Assembly (NCBI GenBank): GCA_023014485.1
Contig: JAJOZX010017408.1
Coordinates: 1-64,000 of the forward strand
DNA length: 64,000 bases
Direction of reading: 5' to 3'
Source: Bathynomus jamesi
Taxonomy: Eukaryota > Arthropoda > Malacostraca > Isopoda > Cirolanidae
The position numbers and the translations under genes were made by a program. The notes below the pieces were generated by a model. That model ran no database searches. It was not told the origin of the DNA and saw nothing but the letters and a program-made list of their open reading frames with translations. This document shows, one piece after another, positions 12,239 through 23,800 of this stretch; within the stretch, counting starts at the first letter, position 1; each line of letters opens with the position of its first letter.

Positions 12239-12814
12239 AGACAGCTGCCCACTTTTTAAACCTTCCACGTATGAATAGTTTAGCAATACAACTTCTGAGT
12301 ACTTTAATACCTAAACATTTCTCACATATGAAAAACAAAGAACTTTATTTCCCGATGAGTTCTTTTTAAAGACGTCTGTTGTTACTTTTAATAATAATAA
12401 TGGAAATAATAACATTTTAGCAGCGAAGTAGTTGATAACTGAGCCTCGTAGTCAGTCTGTAAAGTTTTGAGATGAAAGTAGGTGAAAGTTTCATATAAGA
12501 ATTTCGAAGAATAGCCTACTATTGTAAATGTACTGTAAAGTAAATGTGTACTGGTCACTTATTTATTGGTAATGCTGATATCCCTTGATTGGGCGAAAGT
12601 TGGTGATGAAATTAGTAACGTAGAACGACCACCTAATTTAGTGTACCCCTAACCCGAGAATAAGATTCACCCTGATTGGCGGACGTGTGAACTGGGAAGG
12701 ATTTCCAACTTTCCGACTTTGTTAAAAATTCAGGTTGCCACAAAACTACATAACAGCCATAATTGTCATTATAACGCAAAAACTATATAGGTTGTGTGTT
12801 AGAAAACTATCCAA

Positions 12815-13169
12815 ATTTGTGTTGTTATTTTAACTTTGAAGTTATTTAACATATGAACATATACGCTATTTATTTAACGTATAAATATATATGCAGGCCG
12901 GTTTAAGACTGTGAGGTGCCTAAGGCTAATAAGTGCGAAGGGCGTACTTACTATGTATTCTATTAATTCATAAAATCTTCAAACAAATAGAAATGTACTG
13001 TATATTTTTCCAAATTAACAACTAACAAAAATTAAAGGTAGGCCTTTGCACTTATTAGCCTTAGGCACCTTACAGTCTTAAACCAGCCCTGCAATATATT
13101 TATAGGTTAAATAAATAGCGTATATGTTTATATGTTAAATAACTTCAAAGTTAAAATAGCAACACAAAT
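12815..13169. repeat. Foldback palindrome, spacer 1
   Basis: Arms of about 130 bp, close to perfect inverse copies, flank a loop of about 100 bp. The inner part (GGCCGGTTTAAGACTG.. and its complement) looks like MITE ends, but the inverted symmetry continues outward through the AT-rich flanks to ATTTGTGTTGTTATTTTAAC. It is thus either a foldback element or a MITE inserted at a palindrome centre. Copies: 29390-29743 and 46418-46775. Confidence 0.75.
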
Positions 13170-13305
13170 AAAAAAAAAAAAAAAATAGCAAAAACAGCAT
13201 AGATTTCAAAGAGAAAATTATTTCTTCTTCCCTGGCTTTAAACTGTGATATCAAACAAAACATTCCTTTGTTCGACATGCTGAAAGATCATTTCACCAGT
13301 GCTTC

Positions 13306-13445
13306 CAGTTTAGGGTAAAATACTCCAGTTTAGGGTAATCGGGCCATGTTTAACGTGAAATTTAGGTCGAACATGAATTTCACAAAATGTAGGGTAATCA
13401 AGGATATTTTAGTGTATTTTACTCATATTTTAGGGTAATCGTAGT
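13306..13445. repeat. Degenerate AGGGTAA-motif cluster, spacer 1
   Basis: Four copies of a TTTAGGGTAA-like motif at irregular spacing. A related TTTAGGGC motif recurs three times at about 14834-14886 on the far side of the mariner-like element, so both may belong to one older repeat that was interrupted. Confidence 0.4.
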
Positions 13446-13497
13446 ATGAGCAGCAAGTAGTAAATAAATGTTGACAATTATACATAAATTTAATATA

Positions 13498-14179
13498 CCG
13501 GGTGTCCCATTCGAAATGAAACAACTTTGAACCTTATAATTTTTTATTGAATGATGAAGCAACGTAATATTGACACAGTAAATAGTCAATGTCATAAAGT
13601 CTCATATGATATATGTGAATTATAACATTTAGATACATTAGATACATTATGCATAGCATAATGTTTCCTTTTGTTAAGATCTTCACATGTTATATGCTGA
13701 ACAATTTGAAGCTTATTTGGATAGAGCTGCAGCCGCTTGCGCACGACTGTATGCGCAGTTGAACGAGAATCTGCAGTTCGACACTGGCAAACGGATGGAC
13801 TTTCTCGGGCTACTACCAAAGGCGCCGCGTATTCGTTCAACATCTTCTTCGATCTTGTTCGCCCTCCAGAGTGTTCCTTTAGAACACTGCCGGTCTCTTC
13901 AAATTTCTTGGTCCATGCATATAGGTCTCTTCTGGTGGGTGGTTCCTTGTGAAAGGTTGTACGGAATCGTCGTTGCACCAGAGTAGGGGACTTCAACTCA
14001 GCCATCCATAACACACATTTCGCTTTTTCTTGTGGAGTAAACATAATTCAATCTGAAACAAACGAAAAACATTACGAAAACTTGTGCATATGGTGTAGTA
14101 ACTGGCAAAGTTTCAATATTCTCACATTAATACTTTTTACAGAGTTTCAAAGTTGTTTCATTTCGAATGGGTCACCCGG
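13498..14179 (-). mobile_element. Mariner-like nonautonomous element, spacer 1
   Basis: Terminal inverted repeats of about 33 bp (CCGGGTGTCCCATTCGAAAT at the left, its inverse with one change at the right), flanked by TA on both sides, the Tc1/mariner-type target. At 682 bp it is too short for a full transposase. The minus strand keeps a helix-turn-helix-like N-terminal region and nothing resembling a DDE/D core. The same insertion is in units 2 and 3, so it predates amplification. Confidence 0.8.
13592..14044 (-). pseudogene. Truncated DUF4817-type helix-turn-helix ORF, spacer 1
   Basis: Starts MFTPQEKAKCVLWMAEL and continues with a KEPPTRRDLYAW..FEETGSVL..GGRTRS pattern, the DNA-binding region of DUF4817 proteins that are abundant in insect and spider genomes and tied to mariner-like transposons. 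Compared with the spacer-3 copy, the middle (after GGRTRS) is frameshifted. The reading frame then runs into the terminal repeat, so no catalytic domain follows. Family assignment is from recalled pattern, not a search. Confidence 0.6.
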
Positions 14180-14181
14180 TA

Positions 14182-16190
14182 TAATGAAACGATATTAAGT
14201 AAAAAATATTAGTACATGTTATTTTTGCATGTAATGTCGCAGGTTGATAAATGATGCTGGTCATGTTGCGCGTGCGCCAACTCGTGTTTAACAAGTTTGG
14301 TACCCGTTTGAACAATATATCGAATTGTGATACAGGTTGCCGCTGGCTGCGTGCTGCGGTGATGCACGTTATTGGCTCGCAGTCACATACGTGTCGATTA
14401 TTTCTAGTAAAAATAAAGAAAATTGATATTTTGATAGTCCTCTATCTCTTCTTGTCCACCTGTTTCGAGAAAACCGATCTGTGACCTTGATATGGAACAC
14501 TGCGCTCTACATTTGTATAAGGTGCGCGATTTGTGTGAAGCGCCACCAACCAGTGGTGGTCTGTTGGTGCGCTGAATAACCCACCAAAAGGATTTGTTCG
14601 GGTAAAATTCATACTTTGACAATGAATATCTCTGTAAATAGTGTATGGATTAAAAAACGCATCACATGAGACGAAAGCAAAGTTTCGCTTGATTTTTTGC
14701 CATAAATAACTCAAAACTCGGTTTTTGACGCAAAGTGTCACTTTAATGAAGCTTATTATTAAGGAGTTATTGGCTAAAACCTAATAAAATATCCATAATG
14801 ACACGTTTTGTAACATTTATATTCATGACAAAATTTTTAGGGCAATATGATAATTTTTAGGGCGATTCTGAAATAAATTTAGGGCGAAATAATATTCGCT
14901 CGTGAAAGCCTTGCATTAAATAGGCCCAAATTCCCGACGTCTAAAAAACAACTTCGGAAACAGATTAACGCTTTGGAGCCAACAATACAAAAATGGATGA
15001 AAATCATACATACACATCGACAATAATACACCAGCAGATATAATGACATAAAAATACTCTTAACTAAAACTAAAAAACTCTTATTTTCACCCTAAAGATA
15101 TAATAATGCAGTTATATATGATATCACTTAATCAACCTTGTGACAAAGATTTAGAGCTCATGATATAAAAATTAGGACCTAAACTCGAGGCCTAAACTGT
15201 AGCTTAAGGATACAACCCTATTAGCCTAATGGTTAATTCGGCCCTGTTTATATGCTATTGTTAATTGAATTTGAGTAGGACAAAACTTAAACCTTATTTT
15301 AATTGGATTTTTAAGTTCCATATTATTTAAATGTAAAGTCATTGTTATAAATAAAATATTTATTTGTATTTAGACTTTAATAATATTTGTAGTTATACAA
15401 ATGAAGTCCAAAGAATTATTATGTTGTTACCTGAAAATTGAGCTGAAAATTTCATTTCTAAAATGGAAGGTATTTAACTAGCTGGAAGCCTAGAATAAAG
15501 GTGTTTTAATGATTGTAAAGAGGCATAAAACCTAAATGATTAAATAAGGGATATGAAAGAAGTATTAGATTAAATAGTGTGGGTATGGGAGATACAGATT
15601 TTGAGTTCTTACGATAAGAAAGGATAGTTTGAAAGATACAAGGAAAGAAAGAGTTGAAATTTCTTTATCGCCATCACCTGTAAGAGATTAACTTATAAAT
15701 TTAATAAATTAATTACATATGACTCATCATTTGACTACTTAACCTTCTCAACTTCAAAGGTAATCAAACACAATACTTCATGTTTATACTATAATAATAA
15801 TTATGAATTTATAACATTTATCGCTTTACAATTATTTTGTTATTCAGTTATTGTTATTTCCTTTATTTACTTTAAATTTACTAAATAAACTTAACTTGTT
15901 GAGGATATTTTTGCAGTTATATCGACAGGAAAAGTCATAAAAATATCATGTCAATATAAGTATTTAGTGTATCTCCATTAAAATTTCGTATAACCAAATA
16001 TCTGGACTTACGACATCTGATTGATTTGGCATTCTATCGACAAGTTATTATTAAGTTCTATTAAGTTAGGTTAACTTCGGTTATGTTATGTTACTTTTTT
16101 AGAGTGTCGATGTTACGTCAAAATGTCGCATACTTGTGAAGCAAAGTATGTTTAATTTAGTGATTTAATTAGCAATTAGCAATTAGCATA
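14182..16190. other. Spacer 1 middle part, no gene seen
   Basis: A patch of higher GC at about 14,250-14,600 (with TGCGCGTGCGCCAACTCG and CCACCAACCAGTGGTGG) stands out from the AT-rich surroundings. It is probably an old repeat of unknown class; the CAGTCACAT site within it is where the long-TIR element landed in spacer 3. The rest is AT-rich, with no convincing coding or RNA gene. Short ORFs here lack family features. Confidence 0.5.
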
Positions 16191-16438
16191 TTGAAAGTAA
16201 ATAAAGCTGCGCGTCCTGATAACATTTGTGCTAGGATTCTTAGGGACGGGAGATAGCTTAGATGAGGCACTAACTATTGACTGGGAAAAACAATATACCA
16301 ATTTATAAAAAGTTAGTAAAAAGGAGTTATGGAGTTATAGGCCTGTTAGTCTAACATCATTGGTAGGAAGGATACTAGAAAGAATTATAAAGAACAGTAT
16401 TGAAGAGCATCTAGAAAATTTTAATATAAGATACCAGG
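16191..16438 (+). pseudogene. CR1-like LINE reverse-transcriptase remnant, spacer 1
   Basis: Translation in shifting frames gives KAARPDNICARILRD, then PIYKKL, then PVSLTSLVGRILERIIKN. That is the order seen in CR1/Jockey-type reverse transcriptases (K.PGPD.I..R.L.., PI.KKG, YRP.SLTS..GK.LE..I). Several frameshifts and stops break it, and it ends abruptly at CAGGGGCGGATCC. It is a dead fragment shared by spacers 2 (32750-32991) and 3 (51591-51838). Confidence 0.65.
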
Positions 16439-16810
16439 GGCGGATCCAGGGAGGGTATTCCAATGTGGGCAACCAAACAGACATCATGCCGAGTATTTTA
16501 TTTGATCCACAATTTTTTATATATCATACGCTTCACCCATCATACTGTTAGGTAGCAACAGGAAGCAAGGGATGATCCACATTTAAATTATATTATGATG
16601 TATACATAGGCCCTAGTTTCCAATGGTGTGTTAGTCATAGTTGCATTGACAAATAAATATTATTTTTTAAAGACATAATTAAGAAAACATGAAAATAATA
16701 TGATTACTAATATAATATTTTTAAAATTCTGTGCATTACAGTTGTGATAAGCATGTAATACTTACAGTATAATGCGATACTTACTGTAATACTTACAGTA
16801 TACTACACAG

Positions 16811-16885
16811 TTATAATACAGTATAATTGAACAAAAATACATGATTAGTAATCATGTATTTTATGTTCAACTATAGTGTATTATA
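16811..16885. repeat. 75-bp hairpin, spacer 1
   Basis: Near-perfect inverted repeat with arms of about 36 bases around a 3-base centre (ATGATTAGTAATCAT), starting and ending TTATAA. Just upstream the ACTTACAGTATA motif is repeated. Copies lie at 33355-33430 and 52215-52290. It could be a very short MITE; no product is proposed. Confidence 0.6.
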
Positions 16886-18562
16886 AGAAATATTTCACAA
16901 GTAATGCAATATTATATAGCCCTAATTAACATGTTCTGGGTGTCAATTGTCGGACAAACGGTTTGCAAGTTCCATTCGTCCTTTGGGGACGGTGTGCAGC
17001 ATTAAATTCGATAATATTTTACAGAATATAATTAAAATAGTTTCTTGTCTCCATCCACTCAGGTACATCGCAAACCTTGTCATGAAAAGTAAAACTATAT
17101 AAACCATTCGTACTCTTGAGTGGGTAACTGATTAGAGTGTCAAAAGTTCGTAGTTGAAGCGTCGTGTGCAATTTATAGAGAAGGGGAAATGGTTTCTTGC
17201 ATAATGTACGTATGTACGGTTTAAACAAGAATGACGTACTTATTATCGAGTGTCTTAACAAGACTCGATCGGAATTGAGATAACGAAAGTGTTGAAAAGA
17301 GATTATTTTTTATTTTGATTTTTAAATAGTTTTATTTACGACAATCCTGCAAAAATTATTAGTTTTTTTAACAAAAGCTCAGCTGAATATAACATTGTTG
17401 CTAAGTAGATATTCTCAGTTACGAGATGTTCAATTAAAGGAATAAAGAGAATAATAAATGGATTTATTGCATTCACAAAGTTTCGGCTTCTTTTAAAGTA
17501 TTCATCAGGCAATTATTGTTATTCAAAAGAGACTGACTACATATATCGTAGTTTTATAAGATTGAGATACCATCGCCAATTTTCCAAATATTCTTTTGTT
17601 GCTAAGTAAATTTATTTAAGAATAATGTTGGGTAAAGCAGAGACAGATTTGCTTATTAAATAACTCAACGTTTCGTCCGCTTACGACAAACATTATCAAG
17701 GAAGTGATTTAAGTCAGTTATAATATAAAACTTTATAAAAATTAAAATAATAGAGAATATAAAATTTAGAGATTAGATGGTGAAGGTCTGATACAAGTGA
17801 ACATTATAGGAATTCAAACTTTTGAAAAGACCAAAATATAAAATTTGAATTTACAATTTAACTCAAAAATATCCCAAAATTTAAAATAAAGTATAAAGAT
17901 TTCAAATTTCAAATCCCTTTCACCCAAATAACCTTTTTTTTGAAAACCGTTTAACATTTCATTAAATTTATGTTTCCTGATAAGTAATAACTCAGCTGTA
18001 GGTCGCACACATTAGTAATAGTAGACACTGGAAAAAAGAAACATTACTAATAGTAAACGTTAGTAATAGTAGACATTAGTAATAACAGACATTAGTTTTG
18101 AATAGAATTTTAAACGTGTTTAAAATGTTATTGAGAAGTTTTAATGTTCGATTTTAATATGTTCGTACATGTAACTATGTCTGCTCTTACGTTGACGCAT
18201 TCTTAAATGAAGGGTATAAGTTGTATACCCAGTTAAAGAATTACATTTTAGTTTTTCTTGTCTAAAATGTGTACAAAAGTCTTTTTGAATTATTATATTA
18301 TTATATTATATTATTATTATTATTATTATTATCATTATTATTATTATTATTATTATTTTCATTCGAATACATTTGAAAGATTTTTAATTTTGACTTGTTT
18401 ATAAATGAAAGAGGGCCCCAATTTCCCTTTTTGTATATGATTTCTGTACCAAAGTTTGAATTTTTCACATTTTAGACTTAAATGTTTAAAAAGAATTATA
18501 AACTGTGTACATAATTTTATCTGTTGATTGGATACAATTATTATCACTCTCTTGGTTTGTCG

Positions 18563-18593
<31 letters not shown>

Positions 18594-18680
18594 CAGTATA
18601 TATATTACTGTTGCTTACGCGTGCAAAACTTTATCCTTTCTCCACCCCCAGAAACCCTACCTCCCACAAACACTTGCCAC

Positions 18681-18720
18681 TATTTAAGGCGTGACTGAAA
18701 ATCTGTGAGTACCAATCAGT
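18681..18720 (+). promoter_or_regulatory. Core promoter of LLTP copy 2
   Basis: TATTTAA at 18681-18687 and initiator TCAGT at 18716-18720, same spacing as copy 1. A TA run (18562-18592) lies about 90 bases upstream. Confidence 0.6.
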
Positions 18721-18782
18721 TGAAAGACCTTCACTGATCAGCACTTTTGTTCCACTCCTGAAGAAATTGAAGAATTTAGACG

Positions 18783-20082
18783 ATGAAGGTCCTTCTCCTC
18801 CTCACCCTTATTGGTAAGACATTCTCTTTCATTTCGTTCTGAAGAAGTGAACCGATGCTCGGATATCGAAATAGCTACCATGAGCCGGTTTCCGATATGA
18901 AACGATACTTTTTAATTATCTCTTAACCACTTTTGAACGTTAAAATTATTCTTAATCTTTTTCAATGATTACAGTTGTATTTTGTTTTCCAAAAAGGAAA
19001 TTAAACCTAAAGTTTATCAATAGAAAAAAGTATTTTGAAATAAATCTTGAAATTAAATCAGAATAAACGAATCCATTTATGATAACTCGAGTTCAGGAAC
19101 TATTTTTGAACAGATACAGACATGCAGTTATTTCAATATCTTTAAATAAGTTGATTTTTTAAAATAGTTATCCTTCACATGTTTAATTCAACTGACAAAT
19201 GCTTGAACCTTTATTTTTGGTGAGTTTTGAACTCTGCATTAAAGTATCTTGTACCCACAATTTATTTTCAGTAAGGTACAACCCCGTGTTTGGCAAACAT
19301 TTGGGATACCGAACATGTCGGTGGTAACCTTTAAGAACAGCTTATATAACCACTTCTATAATAGGTTCATTATTTATTTAGAACTCTGTTTGAAACTTAT
19401 GCCAAAATGTCGACTTAGAACAAAATGTATTTATAATAAATAGGCTTATTTATTTGTTTTTACCTCAAATTTTGTTCATTGCGTGAACAGAAAACGAAAA
19501 AAATGCATCTGTAGTTTTGATTTATCGTTTGAAATTCGTATCTTATCTTAATATTGTAATAATGAACATCTTCTTTGCCTTCATTATTGATGAGTCCGAT
19601 AATTTTAGAAGAATTGCACAAACCCTTAAAGCAACCCCATTATTATATAATTTACCGATTGGTGATCCTTAAATGAATGTGGTTTCTTTCAGGGTCTTCA
19701 CTCGCATTCATGCCTGGAATGCAGTACACGTACGAGTATGAAGGAAGGCTCGGAATGGGTATTCCAGAAATAAGGAATAAGTTTTCAGGAGTTGGAATCA
19801 AGGCTGTCGTCAGTCTGCAAGTTCAAAGTCCTGATAACGCCATCATTAAGGTTTGACTTATTTTCTTCTTTTATATCTTTAATGTAAAAACTATTAAATA
19901 AAGAATATTCAAAGACTATTTTTTTCGTTTGTGCCAAAGTCGATCAATGATTTGTTTGAGAGGAACAAAATATTTTAATTATTTTTATTATTTTTCGTTT
20001 GATTTGTTTTTCCTCTAAACATACTCTTTGTGGAAGGGGCTTTGAATGTATTATATTATTATTATTATTATTATTATTATTT

Positions 20083-20117
<35 letters not shown>

Positions 20118-20836
20118 TCAGTTGAGCAACATTCAAGTTGGAGAGTATGTTGGAGATGTTGGGGTGAAAGTGACCAACCCTCTTCCCATCCAGTACTCTC
20201 CTCTAAGTGGACACGGAAAGGATTTGGAAGAACCTTTTGAGGTCTTCTTAAAGAAGGATAAGGTAAGCGCCAATATTTAGATTCTTCTTATAATTCTTTA
20301 TGTGAATTGGGAACAATCTCAGTTATCAATTATATTAGAACCGTAACCAATCCGCAAACGGGCATTTAAATTTAATATCCGCTATGGACCGGATTACAAA
20401 ATTTGATTTTGTAAACCGACTCAAACCGTTAAATATAAAATACTGTCTTTATATGAACTAAGCCTTATTACACATAAGATATATTTCCAAACCATTTAAC
20501 CCTTAGACTACAAAATGGACCCACTTGGTAGTCTAAAGGTTAAACCATTAGAACTATGTCCAGACCCGCATTTAGTTGCCCGAATGATTGACAGAAAAAT
20601 GTTAAAAAACATGAAACCAAAGTAGATTTCAATTAAATTAAATTGAAAATATCGTAAAATGGATTGTGGAAATAAATAACATTTATTACTAAATTCATTT
20701 ACCTCATTTCTAAATTTTATTCTACTAAAAACACAAGATTTTGGTTCCTAAGGAAATGACATACGACTTTCCTTCTCAATACTTGTGAATAATCAAAATT
20801 TAAGCACAACAACAACAACAACAACAACAACAAAAA

Positions 20837-20870
<34 letters not shown>

Positions 20871-23800
20871 AGAATAAAATGGTATCTTTGGCATGAGTTT
20901 TATGCCCATTTGTCAACAAATTTCAAGGAAAGTTTTTAGGACAATCCAATTAAAATCTGGAAATACTTTTGAAATGAAGTTACTTTTGCGCTTTTCTTGT
21001 AATTTATTAATAAATATTTATTGAACCTTATTAAATATTTAAATTACTTATAAAAAATTGTATAAAAAAGGAATTGCCTCTTCAACTGAGTTGAAAACAT
21101 GTTTAACACGTTAAGATCGTGTAAGGACTGAGTCACTATGTCTCACTTGACAATATCTCGTTTTGCTTCTGAAAATGTTTAACAACCAGCTGTTAATAAT
21201 AAATATTTGATTGCATGCCAGTATGAAGTAATGGTGGTACCCAAAGCCGACGTAGAATGGATGGTGAACCTACGCAAATCCATCGCTCAACTCTTCCTCA
21301 TCGAACCCATCAGAGGAAATGTCGGCTTCACGAACATGTTCAATACCAGAGATGTCTCTCATGAAGCTTTCACCATCCAAGAACCAACCCTCTTCGGCAT
21401 CTGTTCCGTCGATTACACTCTCCATCCCATTGATTCTTCTGTAACGAGTGAGGACAAGAAGAACATCGATATCCTCTCCATATCCAATGATGAAGACTAC
21501 CTCATGACCCGAACCATTAACTTCGATAAGTGCGATGACGAAGTTCGTGTCATGGTAATTACTTGATACTGTTTTAGTCTTATAAAAGATGAGTTATTGA
21601 TTGAAACGTAAAGCTCAATTATTAGTGTTTCCATTTACTAGAAATTAATTTTACCAACAGCACTCGAGTATTAACCAGCTTGTCAATGTCTCCAAGACCC
21701 TGTTCGGAAATGTCGCGTCGAGATCTTCAGTAATGACTGTGAAATTGGTTAAGAAACTAGGAAGTTTCGTGATCCAAGAAGGAAATGTTCAGGGATACTT
21801 CTCCGTTAATCCTTTCGGTGTCTCAACCGACAAACTCATGTCTCTCACCAACCAGGTATTTAATTTTAGCTACGAATTAATAACAACTATACCAATATCT
21901 ATATTTATTAGTAAACCCAGGAAAATAATGATAACAACTAATTTCGTTTTAGATTTTAAAGATGAGAAATGGTATATGTTACTCCATTTAATAATGATTT
22001 TAACTGAAAATTTCAGACATTAATTTTGCAAACGTCGTCACGAATTTCGAACAAATTTGTTGTCCCAAAACCAAATCGTTTCGTTGATACTTGGCTCATG
22101 GAAATTGCGACTCCTTTCCCTGCCCCTCAACAACCAGTTCATTTCGTCAACTATAAGGGCAACAGAGATGCGTCCTTCTCTCCTTTATTGGTCCCCAATG
22201 TTGTCACTGGAATTAACTTAAACCAAAGACACATTCAGAAGTTCCAGGTAAGTTTTCCAAATTTCTATTTGAACACGTTTTTAAACATTTGATGAGTGAC
22301 GAGGCTATTAAAGTATGAGACTTGTAATGAACTAAAGTTAATATTGTCTTTTACTACAATGACAGACTACCCTCGATAAATTGATAGAGGAAACTGCCGT
22401 TCTTATGCTTTCTGTTGGAGCTACTCCTCATGGTAAAATTACCCCAATGAGCACTGACGAAGGTAAAATCACAACCATGTTGGACACCGCTTTGTACGTG
22501 GTTCGCGGCGTTGATGTGCAGGATTGGAACAACTTTTTGAGAAGTACTTCAACGACAACACCGAAGTGGGACAAATGAAATTGTAAGTTGACATTACTTT
22601 TATTTTAACTTAAGTATCATTCATGTTAAAATACTCAAAATGAACAAAATATATCCAGATGGAATATGAAATTCATGAACATTATTTAATATTAATTTCC
22701 AAATTTGTAAGTACAATAATTTTAAATTAATTAAAATTCTATAAAATAAAGAAAACAACTTAAAACGCATTTGAAACTGAAATATTTCTACTGAAAATGA
22801 TAATCTGTGGAAAGCAATACTCATTAAATAAACTATTTACAGGAAAATGTTGATCGATGTTTGTGCGTCAAGCACTGCATTGGTTCCTATCAAAATGCTG
22901 TTGAATGAGATGCAAAAGCAGAGAATCACTCCAGAGAGAATTACTTCCATCTTCGTTACCTTCTCTAGCACCTTCATGGCAACACCTGCTCTTCCAGATC
23001 TCATGGTACTTTTTATCACATCACTAAGCATTGTAGTGTGATTTATTTAAAGTAATTTCATATGATAATATTTGTTTGTAATGAAAAGAAAATACAATAC
23101 AACTTTCTCGCTTCAGAGATTCGTGAAAAGCCTTGACATAGAAACTCATCCATTCATGACCACGAATGTTTGGATCAACTTCGCAACAGTCCTGAGAAAC
23201 TTTGCATCACGAAGGAAACAATCCTTACCAAATCATGGAAGTGAACAGTGTGATGTGAGGATCATCACACAGGACTTCATTCCATTCCTTAAGGAAAAGT
23301 TCGATGTAAGTCGACGTCATATTTATGTTAGATTTTGTGTAGTATACTCGATAGCGTTGAACACGTCATATTGCGAAATTAAAAGGAAATGCATATTTTT
23401 TTTAGTTTATCATTATTATACGTCCTATTTTTAGACCACGTACGATTCTTACAAACGATGCAGCATCGTCCAGTCTTTGGCTAATCTGAGATACCCGAAG
23501 CAGTGCACGTTATTTCTATCATCGCTACGGGCGACTATGATATCAGAGTAAGGGAAACTGCCATTTGGGCTCTCAAGTACCCCAAAGTTATGGAAGTCAT
23601 GAAGAAGGATGACGTAAGCAAATTATCTCCATTAATTTATATGTAATTTGGACACGAATCGTCTGAATATATTTCATATTACCTCGCCTTTCGATATTTT
23701 GCAGTTTTTAAGAACAAAAACAAACAATGAAACAGAGTAACTTTGATTTCAGGTTTTCAACCTCCTCATGCCCATCGTTCACAACACAATGGAAGACCCA

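Larger units (their letters stand above)
1..17044 (+). repeat. Tandem unit 1 (17.0 kb)
   Basis: The first bases of the window recur almost unchanged at 17045, 33589 and 52659, so the window is a direct tandem array. Unit 1 is 17,044 bp and holds a 5' flank, LLTP gene copy 1 (1739-12026) and a spacer of nested repeats. Its boundaries are set only by the window edge and are not a biological junction. Copies 1 to 3 look well above 95% identical by eye, including introns and spacer. Confidence 0.95.

Noticed and set aside
12893..13092. CRISPR-like or tRNA-like structure in the spacer
   Set aside because: The symmetry is a simple long inverted repeat; there are no regular spacers, and no cloverleaf with A/B boxes was found.
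14251..14741. Several overlapping ORFs in the GC-richer patch as genes
   Set aside because: They occur on both strands, are broken differently in each unit and show no recognisable domain.
15661..15900. Possible small gene matching the 86-codon frame at 51029-51289
   Set aside because: The frame is open only in spacer 3, is AT-rich low-complexity sequence, and has frame breaks in spacers 1 and 2.
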